Assembly (NCBI RefSeq): GCF_036320965.1
Contig: NC_092270.1
Coordinates: forward strand, 23,081,440 to 23,145,439
DNA from: Panulirus ornatus
Taxonomy: Eukaryota; Arthropoda; Malacostraca; Decapoda; Palinuridae
Direction of reading: 5' to 3'
DNA: 64,000 bases
The notes below the pieces were generated by a model. The model made no database searches, was not told the origin of the DNA, and saw only the letters and a list, made by a program, of their open reading frames with translations. Both the position numbers and the translations under genes were made by a program. Below are positions 34,203 to 45,405 of the stretch, piece by piece (the stretch's first letter is position 1; each line of letters opens with the position of its first letter).

Positions 34203-35410
34203 ATTTTTTATTATTATGCTTTGTCACTGTCTCCCGTGTTAGCGAGTTAGCGCAAGGAAACAGACGAAAGAATGGCCCAACCCACCCACATACACATGTA
34301 TAGACATACACGTCCACACACGCATATATACATACCTATACATCTCAACGTATACATATATATACACACACAGACATATACATATATACACGTGTACATA
34401 ATTCATGCTGTCTGCCCTTATTCATTTCCATCGCCACCCCGCCACACATGAAATGACAACCCCCTTCCCCCCCGCATGTGCACGAGGTAGCGCTAGGAAA
34501 AGACAACAAAGGCCACATTCGTTCTCACTCTGTCTCAAGCTGTCATGTATAATGCACAGAAACCACAGCTCCCTTTGCACATCCAGGCCCCACAAAACTT
34601 TCCATGGTTTACCTCAGGTGCTTCACATGCCCTGGTTCAATCCATTGACAGCACGTCGACCCAGGTATACCACATCGTTCCAATTCACTCTATTCCTTGC
34701 ATGCCTTTCACCCTCCTGCATTTTCAGGCCCTGGTCAGAATCTTTTTCACTCCATCTTTCCACCTCTTTCCATCTTTTGAAACCACTATTCCTTCAAACA
34801 TACCCATTTTTGCTTTCCAAGATAATGTTCTCGACTTCCACACATTTTTCAACGCTCCCAGAAATTTTGCCCCCTCCCCCACCGTATGATTCACTTCTGC
34901 TTCCATGGTTCCATATGCTGCCAAATCCACTTCCAGATATCTAAAACACTTCACTTCCTCCAGTTTTTCTCTATTCAAACTTACCTCCCAATTGACTTGT
35001 CCCTCAACCCTACTGTACCTAATAGCCTTGCTCTTATTCACATTTACTCTCAGGTTTCTTCTTTCACACACTTTACCAAACTCAGTCACCAGCTTCTGCA
35101 GTTTCTCATATGAATCAGACATTAGCACTGTATCATCAGCAAACAACAACTGACTCACTTCCCAAGCTCTTTCATCCACAACAGAATGCATACTTGCCCC
35201 TCTTTCCAAAACTCTTGCATTCACCTCCCTAACAACTCCATCCATAAACAGATTAAACAACCCTGTAGACATCACACACCCCTGCCGCAAACCATCATTC
35301 ACTGAGAACCAATCACTTTCCTCTCGTCCTACTTGTACACATGCCTTACATCCTCGATAAAAACTTTTCACTGCTTCTAACAACTTGCCTCCCACACCAT
35401 ATATTCTTGA
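34203..35410 (-). mobile_element. RTE-like LINE copy with RT C-terminal deletion
   Basis: Full-form 3' UTR on the left: terminal block at about 34220-34260, TG/TA spacer at 34290-34400, first block at about 34480. In the RT, the 'YGCEAWA...RPNW' part is gone: the frame runs from KMGMFEGIVV straight into a DGVKKIL-like remnant near 34745-34785. Upstream the ORF 34724-35395 keeps RQGCVMS, FADDTVLMSDS and CFRYLEVDLAAYG. The 5' end is at YGVGGKLLEAVKS; motif A is missing. Confidence 0.82.
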
Positions 35411-35427
35411 TATGATGGGATTCTAAA

Positions 35428-35668
35428 CAAGGCATATGGGGATAGGGGAGAAAGAATACTTCCCACGTATTCCTGCATGTCGTAAAAGGTGACTAAAAGG
35501 GGAGGGAGCGGGAGGCTGGAAATCCTCTCCTCTCATTTTTGATTTTCCAAAAGAAGGAACAGAGAAAGGGGCCAAGTGAGGATTTCTCTCAAAGGCTCAG
35601 TCCTCTGTTCTTAATGCTACCTCACTAACGCGGGAAATGGCGAATAGTATGAAAAAAAAGAAAAGAGA
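35428..35668 (+). mobile_element. Short non-autonomous retroposon, full length
   Basis: About 240 bp. The head ATGGGGATAGGGGAGAAAG, then ATGTCGTAAAAGGTGACTAA and GGGAGCGGGAGGCTGGAAAT, matches the 5' ends of LINE copies at 16.4 and 44.6 kb. A middle part (GGAACAGAGAAAGGGGCCAA, CTCAAAGGCTCAGTCCTCTG) is private to the short element. The end (TACCTCACTAACGCGGGAAA, TGGCGAATAGTATG, A-rich) resembles the LINE's terminal CTACCTCGCTAACGCGGGAG block. No protein is encoded; it presumably depends on the LINE for copying. Confidence 0.8.
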
Positions 35669-36059
35669 AGTGAAAGGATTTTCAAACAGGATATTTCAAA
35701 ATTTAGAGCATTGTAGGGCTATGTAGACAAGGTAAATTCAGAGAAAGGTTGAAATTACCTTTAGACAGTATTACCACATCTCACTGTTTTTACTTTTATA
35801 GCATTTGAGCTGGTTAGAGCCCTTTAAGATGCTCAATGTCTTTTAGAGTCTAAGTATTAGTTACATTTCCTTTGAGTTTGTTGTCATTTACAGCCTCTCA
35901 TGACATAACATGGCATGACAGTTTTTGTTTGGTGGAAATGAATTTGGAGAATTGGAGAGAAAAAAGTAGAATGGGATGGAAGATGGTTTTGAAATGATGT
36001 AGCATTATATTGTTTTGTCACTAAAGGAGAATTAAAAGAATGTATGTATAGATTTTCCA
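35669..36059. other. Intronic sequence
   Basis: No coding or repeat signature recognised. Confidence 0.4.
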
Positions 36060-36840
36060 TTTATCTGACAAAATCTGGAGTTTGTCCAGGTACCTCTGCA
36101 GGCTGATGCAGTCATCATCAATCTATATTTTTCTCTTGAGCTTGGCATCATCCCCAAACATGTTTAGATATAATACCAATCCATCAGACAAGTTGTTTAC
36201 ATAACCAAAAATGGCAGTGGGCACAAAACTGAGCCCTGCAGCATGGCACTTGTAACCCCAACCCACTTCAAGGAAGCACTCCTTACCTGTGCTCTTTGCT
36301 TTCTTCCAGTAAGGTATTCTTCTGTCTAGTGAAGGAGCCCACCCTTTATTCCTCCTCTAATGAGGAGCAGGGACAAAGGCTTTGTGGCAGTCCGGGAATA
36401 TGCAGTCTACATCTACTCATCCCTACCTTTAATCTATGATGATGCTTACCCTTTCGTAGATTCTAGTCCAGAAAATTGGTTATGTACGACCTTCCTTCCC
36501 GAAAACCATGTTATCTCTCATTTAGAAAGTTTCTCCTTTGCAAGTAGCCATTAAATTCTGTGATTATCTTTTTCATTGTTTCACATACCACACTTGTTAG
36601 TGAAACTGGCTGAGACTGGCTTGTGGTTCATTGCAGTTTCCCTGTCACTTTTCTCAACTTTAGGCACATTTGTGCTTTTCCGTATCTTTAGAACTACTTC
36701 CACTAATGACTAATCGAACAATATTTCAAGTGCAAGTGGTGTAGCAAGTGCCACCACACTTTCTTTTAGCATGCATGGGGAAAGTTCATCAGGACCATGG
36801 GTCAAGCTGTTTGAATAGCCTGATTATATCATTCTGTTAA
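36060..36840 (-). mobile_element. CR1/L2-like LINE RT fragment
   Basis: On the minus strand, with stops, the order is HGPDELSPCMLKESVVALAT, EVVLKIRKSTNVPKVEKSDR, NHKPVS, HGFREGR, a VDCIF.DCHKAFV.APH motif A remnant, and MFGDDAKLKRKI (motif C) then DDDCISLQRYLDKLQILSDK. This is the wording of CR1-group RTs and not of the RTE family. Heavily decayed; both ends missing. Confidence 0.65.
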
Positions 36841-36841
36841 G

Positions 36842-37171
36842 CATTTATGCTGAAAGAGTAAGATATGGTTTCAGTTAGATGTGTGGATCAGATTTTTGTA
36901 GTAGAGATGACCATGGAAAACTATTTAGCAAAAGGTAAGAAGTTGTATGCAGCTTTTATTGGTCTAGAGAAAGTGTATGACAGAATCGAGTGGAATACTT
37001 TGTGGGATGTGTTAAGGATAGATTGTGTAGGGGGACAACTGTTGGATGGTGTGAAAGCCATTTGTATTGGAGCAAATGCATGTGTAAGAGTAGATGGAGA
37101 GCTGAGTGAAAATTTTAGGATACATGTAGGTGTGAGGCAGGGCTGTGTGACGTCACCATGGCTTTTTAATA
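36842..37171 (+). mobile_element. Diverged RTE-like RT fragment
   Basis: Open at 36865-37191: CVDQIFVVEMTMENYLAKGK, LYAAFIGLEKVYDRIEWNTL (motif A with the catalytic Asp changed to Gly), LRIDCVGGQLLDGVKAICIG and VGVRQGCVTSPWLFN. Clearly related to the main family but a different subfamily. It ends at the join to the next fragment. Confidence 0.7.
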
Positions 37172-38556
37172 TATTGTCGATTGGTTGGTAAGGATATTCA
37201 CTGTGTGTATGGATCATGGTGAAGTACCTGAGGATTGGTGGAATGCATGCATAGTGCATTTGTACAAAGGCAAAGGGAATAAAGTTGAGTGTTCAAATTA
37301 CAGAGGCATAAGTTTGTTGAGTGTTCCTGGGATATTATATGAGAGGGTATTGATTGAGAGGGTAAAGGCATGTACAGAGCATCAGATTGGGGAAGAGCAG
37401 TGTGGTTTCAGAAGTGGTAGAGGATGTGTGGATCAGGTGTTTGCTTTGAAGAATGTATGTGAGAAATACTTAGAAAAACAGATGGATTTGTACGTAGCAT
37501 TTATTGTCTGGAGAAGGTAGTAAGTTTGAATGGAGTAAAACTGAAGGAAGTGAAGTGTTTTAGATATCTGGGAGTGGATTTGGCAGCAGATGGAACCATG
37601 GAAGTGTAAGTGAGTCACAGGGTGGGGGAGGGTGTGAAGTTTTTGGAAGTGTTTGAATAATGTGTGGAAGGTGAGAATGTTATCTCAAAGAGCAAAAATG
37701 GGTATGTTTAAAGGAATAGTGATTTCAACGATGTTATATGGTTCTGAGGCATGGGCTATAGATAGGGGTTGTGTGGAGGAGGGTGGATTTGTTGGAAATG
37801 AGATGTTTGAGGACAGTATGTGGTGTGAAGTGGTTTAATCGAGTAAGTAATGAGAGGGTAAGAGAGATGTGTGGTAATAAAAAGAGTGTAGTTGAGAGAG
37901 CAGAGGAGGGTGTATTGAAATGGTTTGGCCACATGGAGAGAATGAGTGAGGAAAGATTGACCAAGAGGATATATGTGTCGGAGATGGAGGGAATGAGAAG
38001 TGGGAGACCAAATTGGAGGTGGAAGGATGGAGTGAAAATGATTTTGAGCGATCGGGGCCTGAACATACAAGAGGGCGAAAGGCTTGCAAGGAATAGAGTG
38101 AATTGGAACGATGTGGTATAATGGGGTCGATGTGCTGTCAGTGGATTGAACCAGGGTATGTGAAGCATCTGGGGTAAACCATGGAAAGTTTTGTGGGGCC
38201 TGGATGTGGAAAGGGAGCTGTGGTTTCGGTGCATTAGACATGGCAGCTAGAGACTGAGTGTGAACGAATGTGGCCTTTGTTGTCTTTTTGTAGCGCTACC
38301 TCATGCACATGCGGGGGAAGGTGGGTGCCATTTCATGTGTGGTGGGAATGGATGAAGGTAGCATGTATGAATATGTACATGTGTATATATGTATAGGTAT
38401 GTGTATGTATATGTATATATATACATTGAAATGTATAGGTATGTATATGTATGTGTGGGCGTTATGTATATACATGTGTATGTGGGTGGGTTGGGCCATT
38501 CTTTAATCTGTTTCTTTGCGCTACCTCGTTAACACGGGAGACAGTGACAGAGTATA
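37172..38556 (+). mobile_element. Main-family RTE-like LINE, internally deleted, full 3' UTR
   Basis: It starts at IVDWLVRIFTVCMDHGEVPE, an N-terminal RT position, although the preceding fragment ended at a more C-terminal position. It runs to DLYVAFI, then jumps at about 37518 to VSLNGVKLKEVKCFRYLGVD, losing motifs A to C. The C-terminal domain follows with frameshifts (open at 37771-38121), then the complete 3' UTR, with the terminal CTACCTCGTTAACACGGGAG block at about 38521. Confidence 0.82.
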
Positions 38557-38596
38557 ATGAATAGATAAAAATATATATATGTATATTATTAAAGGA

Positions 38597-39612
38597 ACCT
38601 GGATGTTTTGGCTCTGAGTGAAACGAAGCTCAAGGGTAAAGGAGAAGAGCAGTTTGGGAATGTCTTGCAAGTAAAGTCAAGGGTTGGTGAAAGAACAAAA
38701 ACAAGGGAAGAAGTAGCACTCCTCCTGAAGCAGGAGTTGTGGGAGTATGTCATAGAGTGTGAGAAAGTAAATTCTAGATTGATGTGGGTAAAATTGAAAG
38801 TGGATGGAGAGAGATGAGTGATTATTGGTGCTTATGCACCTGCTCATGACAAGAAAGATCATGAGAGGCATGTGTTTTGGGAGCAGCTGAGTGAGTGTGT
38901 TAGCAGCTTTAATGCACGAGACCAGATTATAGTGATGGGTGATTTCAGTGCAAAGGTGAGGAATGTGGCAGTTGAGGGTATAATTGGTGTACATGGGGTA
39001 TTCAGTGTTGTTAATGGAAATGGTGAAGAGCTTGTGAAAGAGGACTGGTGATTGGAATTTTTTTTTTTTTTTTTCATACTGTACGCCATTTCCCGCGATA
39101 GCGAGGTAGCGTTAAGAACAGAGGACTGGGCCTTTGAGGGAATATCCTCACCTGGCCCTCTTCTCTGTTCCCTTCTTTTGGAAAATTAAAAAAAAAACGG
39201 GAGGGGAGGATTTCCAGCCCCCCGCTCCCTTCCCTTTTAGTCGCCTTCTACAACACGCAGGGAATACGTGGGAAGTATTCTTTCTCCCCTATCCCCAGGG
39301 AAAATACTTGGTTTAAAAAGAGAGATATACGTAAGTATGCATATGTGTGGAGGAGAGATGGTCAAAGAACATTATTGGATTACATGTTGATTGATAGGCA
39401 TGTAAAAGAAAGACTTTAGGATGTAAATGTTTTGAGAGTGGCAGCTGGAGGGATGTCTGATCACTATCTTGTGGAGGCAAAGGTGAAAATTTGCAGAGGT
39501 TTTCAGAGAAGAAGAGATAATGTTCTGGAGAAGAGAGTGGTGAGAGTAAGTGAGCTTGGGAAGGAGACTTGTGTGAAGAAGTACCAGGAGAGATTGAGTG
39601 TAGAATGACAAA
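38597..39612 (+). mobile_element. RTE-like LINE endonuclease fragment, split by a short retroposon
   Basis: First part, 38597-39057: LDVLALSETKLKGKGEEQFG, KVNSRLMWVKLKVDGER, IIGAYAPAHDKKDHERHVFW and DQIIVMGDFSAKV, VHGVFSVVNGNGEELV. After the insertion, the second part (39303-39612) continues with LKREIYVSMHMW-type wording, RDGQRTLLDYMLIDRHVKER, GMSDHYLVEAKVKICRGFQ and VVRVSELGKETCVKKYQERL. The catalytic motifs SETK, GAYAP, GDFSA and SDH can all be read, with stops in between. The RT is absent; a Jockey-like fragment follows. Confidence 0.8.
39058..39302 (-). mobile_element. Short non-autonomous retroposon inside LINE endonuclease
   Basis: Minus-strand copy with an 18-base T run at 39060. It then has CGCCATTTCCCGCGATAGCG, GTTAAGAACAGAGGACTGGG, the middle part, a short A/T spacer and the full head ending at about 39300 (TATTCTTTCTCCCCTATCCC, CAGGG). 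It interrupts the 'ggaatac' codons of the endonuclease; a short A/T target duplication is plausible but not clean. Confidence 0.82.
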
Positions 39613-40140
39613 TGACCTGAGGGGAGTGGGGGAGAAATGGGTGTCCTGTTTTTTGTGTTGAAACTTCTCTCGCCTTATGCCGCAATGTTGGTTCACTGTC
39701 CTGTTTATATGTCGAAACTTCTCTCACCTTATGCTGCAATGTTGGTTCACTTTCCCTCTTCTATAGGTATTACTTTGGTTTTTGCACCTGAGAACTGGCT
39801 GCTTGTGTGCCTACACCATTAACTAGACCACGCAATACTCGGCATGCTGCTGTGTCACATGATTATTGTGTGGCCATCGGCAAGGCAGTCGTGGGCCAGT
39901 TTGATACCTGCTTCTTTCCCTATGTATCGAAGCTTTGGAACTCGCTACCTTCTCATGTTTCTCCTAATAACTCTGACGTGGCATATTTCAAAAGACAAGT
40001 TTTTCACTTCCTCCAAAATATTGAAATACTTTCCCTCATCTTTTCTTTTTTTGTTTCATAATTTTCTATATTTCAACAAGGCCTGACCTTGATGTGGACT
40101 TTTGTCCATGACTGGAGCCTTAAAAAGAGAACTGACACTC
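39613..40140 (+). mobile_element. Jockey/CR1-group LINE, C-terminal RT end
   Basis: Near 39740-40065 the plus strand reads SLFYRYYFG, PLTRPRNTRHAAVSHDYCVA, DTCFFPYVSKLWNSLPSHVS and VAYFKRQVFHFLQ, the characteristic RT C-terminus of this LINE group. About 57 bases upstream are duplicated with changes (39655-39765, 'aacttctctcgccttatgcc'). It ends with 'gatgtggacttttgtccatg' (about 40092), a tail also seen at about 42998. Confidence 0.75.
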
Positions 40141-43020
40141 TACACTGACTATGCTGCCAGTAGGAGGAAGGGCTCAATTGTAGTGTAATGGCCCCTCCCA
40201 TGACCCCAGCAAATTTAAGGAATATTCCTTTGACCACATTTACTTGTATGATTCTGCTGCCAGTGAGAGGGAGAGGTCAGGTGTTTGTGTATTGGTATTT
40301 CCCTATACCCCAGCTAACTCAAGGGGTATCTCATCCCCTGTCTTAAGAGTAGTCCAACTTAGGTAGGAGGCTGTTGACAGCTGGCACCCAGGATGGCACA
40401 GCTCACTTGAATTAGGAGTAGTAAAGTGGTGTCCGAAACCATCTTACACCTTCTACACAAAACTGAACTGGTCTTCCCATCTTCTCCCTTCAAACACCAT
40501 ACACCTAACTATATCTCAAGTATTTTCTTCTTATAAGTTTTCTTGCCATCTCTCAACTCTGTAATCTTTTTGAATAAGATTAAGGTAGAGTCCTGCAAAT
40601 TATGCTCCATAGGCCCCTGCATCTTAAAGTGCTAAGAATTTCTGGGAAGGTTTAGATAGTAGTAGTACTAGCCCCTCTCACAATCTTTCCCTCTCACAGA
40701 GACTGCCTCCTTTCTTTTCTCTGTACTAACATCAATGGTCTTTCTAGTAACCTCTCTTCTGTTGAACACCTCCTGTCTAGTACCTCCCCTCTCTCTGAGA
40801 CCTAATTATCCAATAACATTCTCATTAGCCCCTTCCCCATATCTAACTAATATCTCTGCTCATGATTCCATTTCAAAGGTGGTGTCTGTGCTTATTCCAA
40901 GATCAGCACACCTGTGGCATTCCCCAAGGACTTTGAGTCCCCAAACTTTGACATTTTATGGCTCAAGTTGTCTCCCAACTACCACTGGTTTCCTTTGTTT
41001 TGTCAACTGCTCTCCTTATTCTACAAAATTGACAAATTTCATTGACTATCTAAATTCTGCAATGAAGCTATGACATCCTTTCACCCTCAAGCCGAGATCC
41101 TTTATCTCGGAGATTTCAATGTTCACCATAGAGAATGGTTGAACTCCTCGTGTACAGATGGTGGGAGATTGAAACCTTCACATTCTCCAATCTAAATGAA
41201 ATGGAGCAAATTATCACCTAACTCAACCACATACCTCTGCTGTGACCACTCTCCTAACACTCTGGATCTCTTTTTCACCCCTAATCCTTCACACTGTAGC
41301 CACACAATCTCACCATATTTGGTTCATCTGACCATGCTCTCATGAATGTATCTGTTTTAATGGTACCTCCCTCTCAACTGTCCCCTTTTGAATTCAAATT
41401 TTGGCACCTCAGTAAAGCTGACTGGAATAACTTGCATAAATTATTATTTTTGACTTCCTTTGGTAAATGAAATCTTTCCTATGATGATGCTTCTATCTCT
41501 GCTGAATGAGTAGCAAAGGTTATTGTTTCATGAATGGATGCATATAACCACTCTTCCTCCAAGACTATCTCTTCTTCAAATCCATGATTGAACTGCTCCT
41601 ATTCTAAGTGCCATTTAGGCAAGGGATCAAGCATATCAAGATTGAAAAAACTGTCCTTTCTCTGACTTCACATTATATATTCATCACTGTCTGTAACCAT
41701 TGCAAGCGTGTTATCCATGAGGCAAAAATTTTTTTATCCAAAGGAGATGTGACAGTCTCTCCTCTTCTTCCTCTGATAGGTCTTTCTGGTCTTCAGCTAA
41801 AGGCATCTCTAACAACTGTTGCTCTACCTTTCTTTCCCTTTTCTGTTTTGAAGGTGCCATTGCTATCTCACCCATAGACAAAGTAGCTTTCTTTGGTTCT
41901 CATTTCTCCTGCATCTCTATTTTGGTTGACTCTAAAGTTTCTTCACCCACTGATGCTCTCTTACTAATCATATGCTTTTCATATAATCTTTTTTTGAGCT
42001 GTTTGAAAATCACCCCTGTCTCTGGACACAGGGCATATGAACTTTCTCCCATGCTTGCTTCACTGTTCTGTTTCTGTGTAAAAACCTCAACTTTTCCTTT
42101 TTCTTTGAAGCTTGTGTTAGTACTTCCCATCCTAAAGAGGGGAAGCAATTCTAACTCTATCCTGTTGTTTTGCCTTTTAACATTTCCAGTCTTTTAATCC
42201 ATCATCAACTCCCATATCTTTAGATATCTTGAATCTTAGTCTTCTCTCTAATCATCAGAATGGCTTCAGTAAGATGAGTTCATTGGTGATATCCTTTCCT
42301 GTCTTACTGATGTCTGGTCATCATCTCTTAAAGATTTTGGATGAATCCTGTGTAGTTGTCCTTGATATATCCAAAGCTTTTGAGTGGGCATGGCATTGAT
42401 GTCACATCTCCAAGCTTTTCTCTTTGGCTTCCCTTCCTCACTTTGCTCTCTAATATTTAGCTTGCTCTCTAGCTGATGTATCTTCATGGTTGTTAATGGA
42501 TCAGACTATCCCCACTTTTCCATCGACAACAGCATCCTTAAAGGTTCTCTCCTGTCTCATAAACTTTTTCTCCTTTTATCAATGATATCTTGCTACAAAT
42601 AACCAAAGACACTCATATTCTGATGACTCAACACTGCATTCCTACACATCCATCAAATCTCCTCATCCCTTGCTCACCCAGTCTGCTTCTGATCATCACA
42701 CAACTCCCTTATAAACTCAGAGAATCTCATTGGGTTAAACAAACTCTGGTTAAGTTTAACACCTTCAAGACCCAGTTCCTGACCATCAGTTTAACACCTT
42801 CAAGACCCAGTTCCTGACCGTCTTGCTATCAAAAATTCTTCACAACTTTTCTCTCTCTTTTGATGGATCTGTTATTCTCCTTCAACACAATGAACATGCT
42901 TGATGTTCCTGTAACATCTCACCTGTATTGGAAACCTCACATTACAGGTAATGCTAGGTCTGCCTCAAAGAAACTGGGAGTTCCCAACCACAACCATGAT
43001 GTGGACTTTTTGTCCATGAC
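40141..43020 (+). mobile_element. Jockey/CR1-group LINE, decayed, with 5' UTR repeats
   Basis: The 5' region holds two diverged units (about 40147 and 40252, each starting CTGCTGCCAG/CTGCCAGT and containing CCCCAGC). The endonuclease can be read from about 40725 (NINGLSSNLSSVEHLLSS), via GGVCAYSKISTPVAFPKDFE and LSPNYHWFP, to YLGDFNVHHREWLNSS at about 41100. RT remnants follow: HCKRVIHEAKIF, NHQNGFSK-type wording, DISKAFEWAWH and a final HLYWKPHITGNARSASKK block. Many stops and frameshifts. It ends at about 43020 with the same tail as the fragment at 39613. Confidence 0.72.
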
Positions 43021-43198
43021 TGAATTCTCACATAAAAAAAAAGACCATGTGCCAGGCAAAGGGATCTTATCTCTCTGAGTGAGCTATCATCATAAGGTGA
43101 ACTGGAGAGTGTTACAGTACTATGATTTAATCTGCATCAACAACCAGTGAAACTGTGAATGATCCATGTTCACAACATTACATTTTCTAACATATAGA
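43021..43198. other. Short intronic spacer
   Basis: A small A run and no recognised element between two LINE copies. Confidence 0.35.
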
Positions 43199-44561
43199 TA
43201 TGGAGAAAAACAGATGGATTTGTATGTAGCATTTATGGATCTGGAGAAGGCATATGATAGGGTTGATAGAGATGCTTTGTGGAAGGTTTTAAGAGTATAT
43301 GGTGTGAGAGGTAAGTTGCCTGAAGCAGTGAAAAGCTTTTACCAAGGATGTAAGGCATGTGTATGAGTAGGAAGAGAAGAAAGTGATTGGTTCCCAGTGA
43401 ATGTCGGTTTACAGCAGGGGTGCATGATGTCTCCATGGTTGTTTAATTTGTTTATGGATGGGGTGGTTAGGGAGGTGAATGCAGGAGTTTTGGAGAGAGG
43501 GGCAAGTATGCAGTCTGTTGTGGATGAGAGGGCTTGGGAAGTGAATCAGTTGTTGTCTACTGATGATACAGCACTGGTGGCTGATTCAGGTAAGACACTG
43601 CAGAAGTTGGTGACTTGAGTTTGGTAAAGTGTGTGGAAAGAAGAAAGCTGAGAGTAAATGTGAATAAGAGCAAGGTTATTAGGTACAGTAGGGTTGAGGG
43701 ACAAGTTAAGTGGGAGGTAAATTTTAATGGAAAAAAACAGGAGGAAGGGAAGTGTTTTAGATAACTGGGAGTGGAATTAGCAGCGGATGGAATGGAAGTG
43801 GAAGTGAGTCACAGGGTGGGGGAGGGGGCGAAGGTTCTGGGAGCGTTGAAGAATGTGTGGAAGGCGAGAACATTATCTAGGAGAGCAAAAATGGATATTG
43901 GTTCCGCCTATGTTATATGGTTGCAAGGATTGGGCTGTAGATAGGGTTGTGTGAAGGAGGGTGAATGTGTTGGAAATGAAATGTTTGAGGACAACATGTG
44001 ATGTGAGGTGGTTTGATCAAGTAAGTAATGAAAGAGTAAGAGAGATGTGTGGTAATAAAAGAGTGGTTGAGAGAGCAGAAGAGGGTGTGTTGAAATGGTT
44101 TGGTCACATGGAGAGAATGAGTGAGGAAAGATTGACAAAGAGGATATATGTGTCAGAGGTGGAGGGAACAAGAAGTGGGAGACCGAAATGGAGGTGGAAG
44201 GAGGGAATGAAAAAGATTTTGAGTGATCGGGGCCTGAACATACAGGAGGGTGAAAAGCGTCTAAGGAATAGAGTGAATTGGAACAATGTGGTATACTGGG
44301 GTCGATGTGCTGTCAATGGATTGAACCAGGGCATGTGAAGCGTCTTGGGTAAACCGTGGGAAGGTCTGTGGGGCCTGGATGTGGAAAGGAAGGTGTGGTT
44401 TCGGTGCATTAGACATGACAGCTAAAGACAGTGTGAACAAATGTGGCCTTTGTTGTCTTTTCCTAGCGCTACCTCGCACGCGTGTGGGGGGAAGGGGTGT
44501 CATTTTATGCATGGCAGGGTGGTGACGGGAATGAATGAAGGTGGCAAGTACGAATTATGTT
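43199..44561 (+). mobile_element. RTE-like LINE copy, 5'- and 3'-truncated
   Basis: Begins at EKQMDLYVAFMDLEKAYDRV (motif A intact), then RQGC-like LQQGCMMSPWLF, with the FADD motif changed to STDD (QLLSTDDTALVADS). Frameshifts follow at about 43615 and 43790-43900, and a C-terminal part is open at 43961-44338. The 3' UTR breaks off after 'aagtacgaattatgt', exactly where the next full-length element's head begins. Confidence 0.82.
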
Positions 44562-44737
44562 CTGGGGATAGGGGAGAGAGAATACTTCCCATGCATTCCT
44601 CACTTGTCATAGAAGGCAACTAAAGGGGATGGGAGCGGGTGGCTAGAAACCCTCCCCTCCTTGTATTTTAGCTTTCTAAAAGGGGAAACAGAAGAAGGAG
44701 TCCTGCGGGGAGTGCTCATCCTCCTCGAAGGCTCAGA

Positions 44738-45274
44738 TTGGGGTGTCTAAATGTGTGTGGATGTAACCAAGATGAGAAAAAAGGAGAGATAGGTAGTATG
44801 TTTGAGAAAAGGAACCTGAATGTTTTGGCTCTGAGTGAAACGAAGCTCAAGGGTAAAGGGGAAGAGTGGTTTGGGAATGTCTTGGGAGTAAAGTCAGGGG
44901 TTAGTGGGAGGACAAAAGCAAGGGAAGGAGTAGCACTACTCCTGAAACAGGAGTTGTGGGAGTATGTGATAGAGTGTAAGAAAGTAAACTCTAGATTGAT
45001 ATGGGTAAAACTGAAAGTGGATAGAGAGAGATGGGTGATTATTGGTGCATATGCACGTGGGTATGAGAAGAAAGATCATGAGAGGCAAGTGTTTTGGGAG
45101 CAGCTGAATGAGTGTGTTAGTGGTTTTGATGCACGAGACTGGGTTATAGTGATGGGTGATTTTAGTGCAAAGGTGAGTAATGTGGCAGTTGAGGGAATAA
45201 TTGGTATACATGGGGTGTCCAGTATTGTAAAGGGAAATGGTGAAGAGCTTGTACGTTTATGTGCTAAAAAATGA
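44738..45274 (+). pseudogene. APE-type endonuclease domain of the full-length LINE
   Basis: Gives the best view of the family's endonuclease start: CLNVCGCNQDEKKGEIGSMF, LNVLALSETKLKGKGEEWFG (catalytic Glu), GVALLLKQELWEYVIECKKV, RWVIIGAYARGYEKKDHER (Tyr motif), ARDWVIVMGDFSAKVSNVAV and VSSIVKGNGEELVRLCAKK. The GDFSA motif has Ser where most APE-type LINE endonucleases have Asn. The domain nicks target DNA to prime reverse transcription. Its frame ends at a stop, and the SDH part is downstream, beyond the retroposon remnant. Confidence 0.8.
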
Positions 45275-45301
45275 CTGATGATTGGGAATACCTGGTTTAA
45301 A

Positions 45302-45405
45302 AAGCGGGTGAGGGTATTCCCTCAAAGGCCCAGTCCTCTGTTCTTAATGCTACCTCGCAAACGCGGGAAATGGCGAATAGTTTAAAAGAAAAGAAAAGAA
45401 AGTAG
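45302..45405 (+). mobile_element. 5'-truncated short retroposon inside the full-length LINE
   Basis: GTGAGGGTATTCCCTCAAAG, CCCAGTCCTCTGTTCTTAAT, GCTACCTCGCAAACGCGGGA and AATGGCGAATAGTTT with an A/G-rich end. It replaces about 30 bases of the endonuclease frame between the TWFKK and RRDGQRAL wording. It lies within about 30 bases of the insertion point of the retroposon at 39058, in the opposite orientation. Confidence 0.8.
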
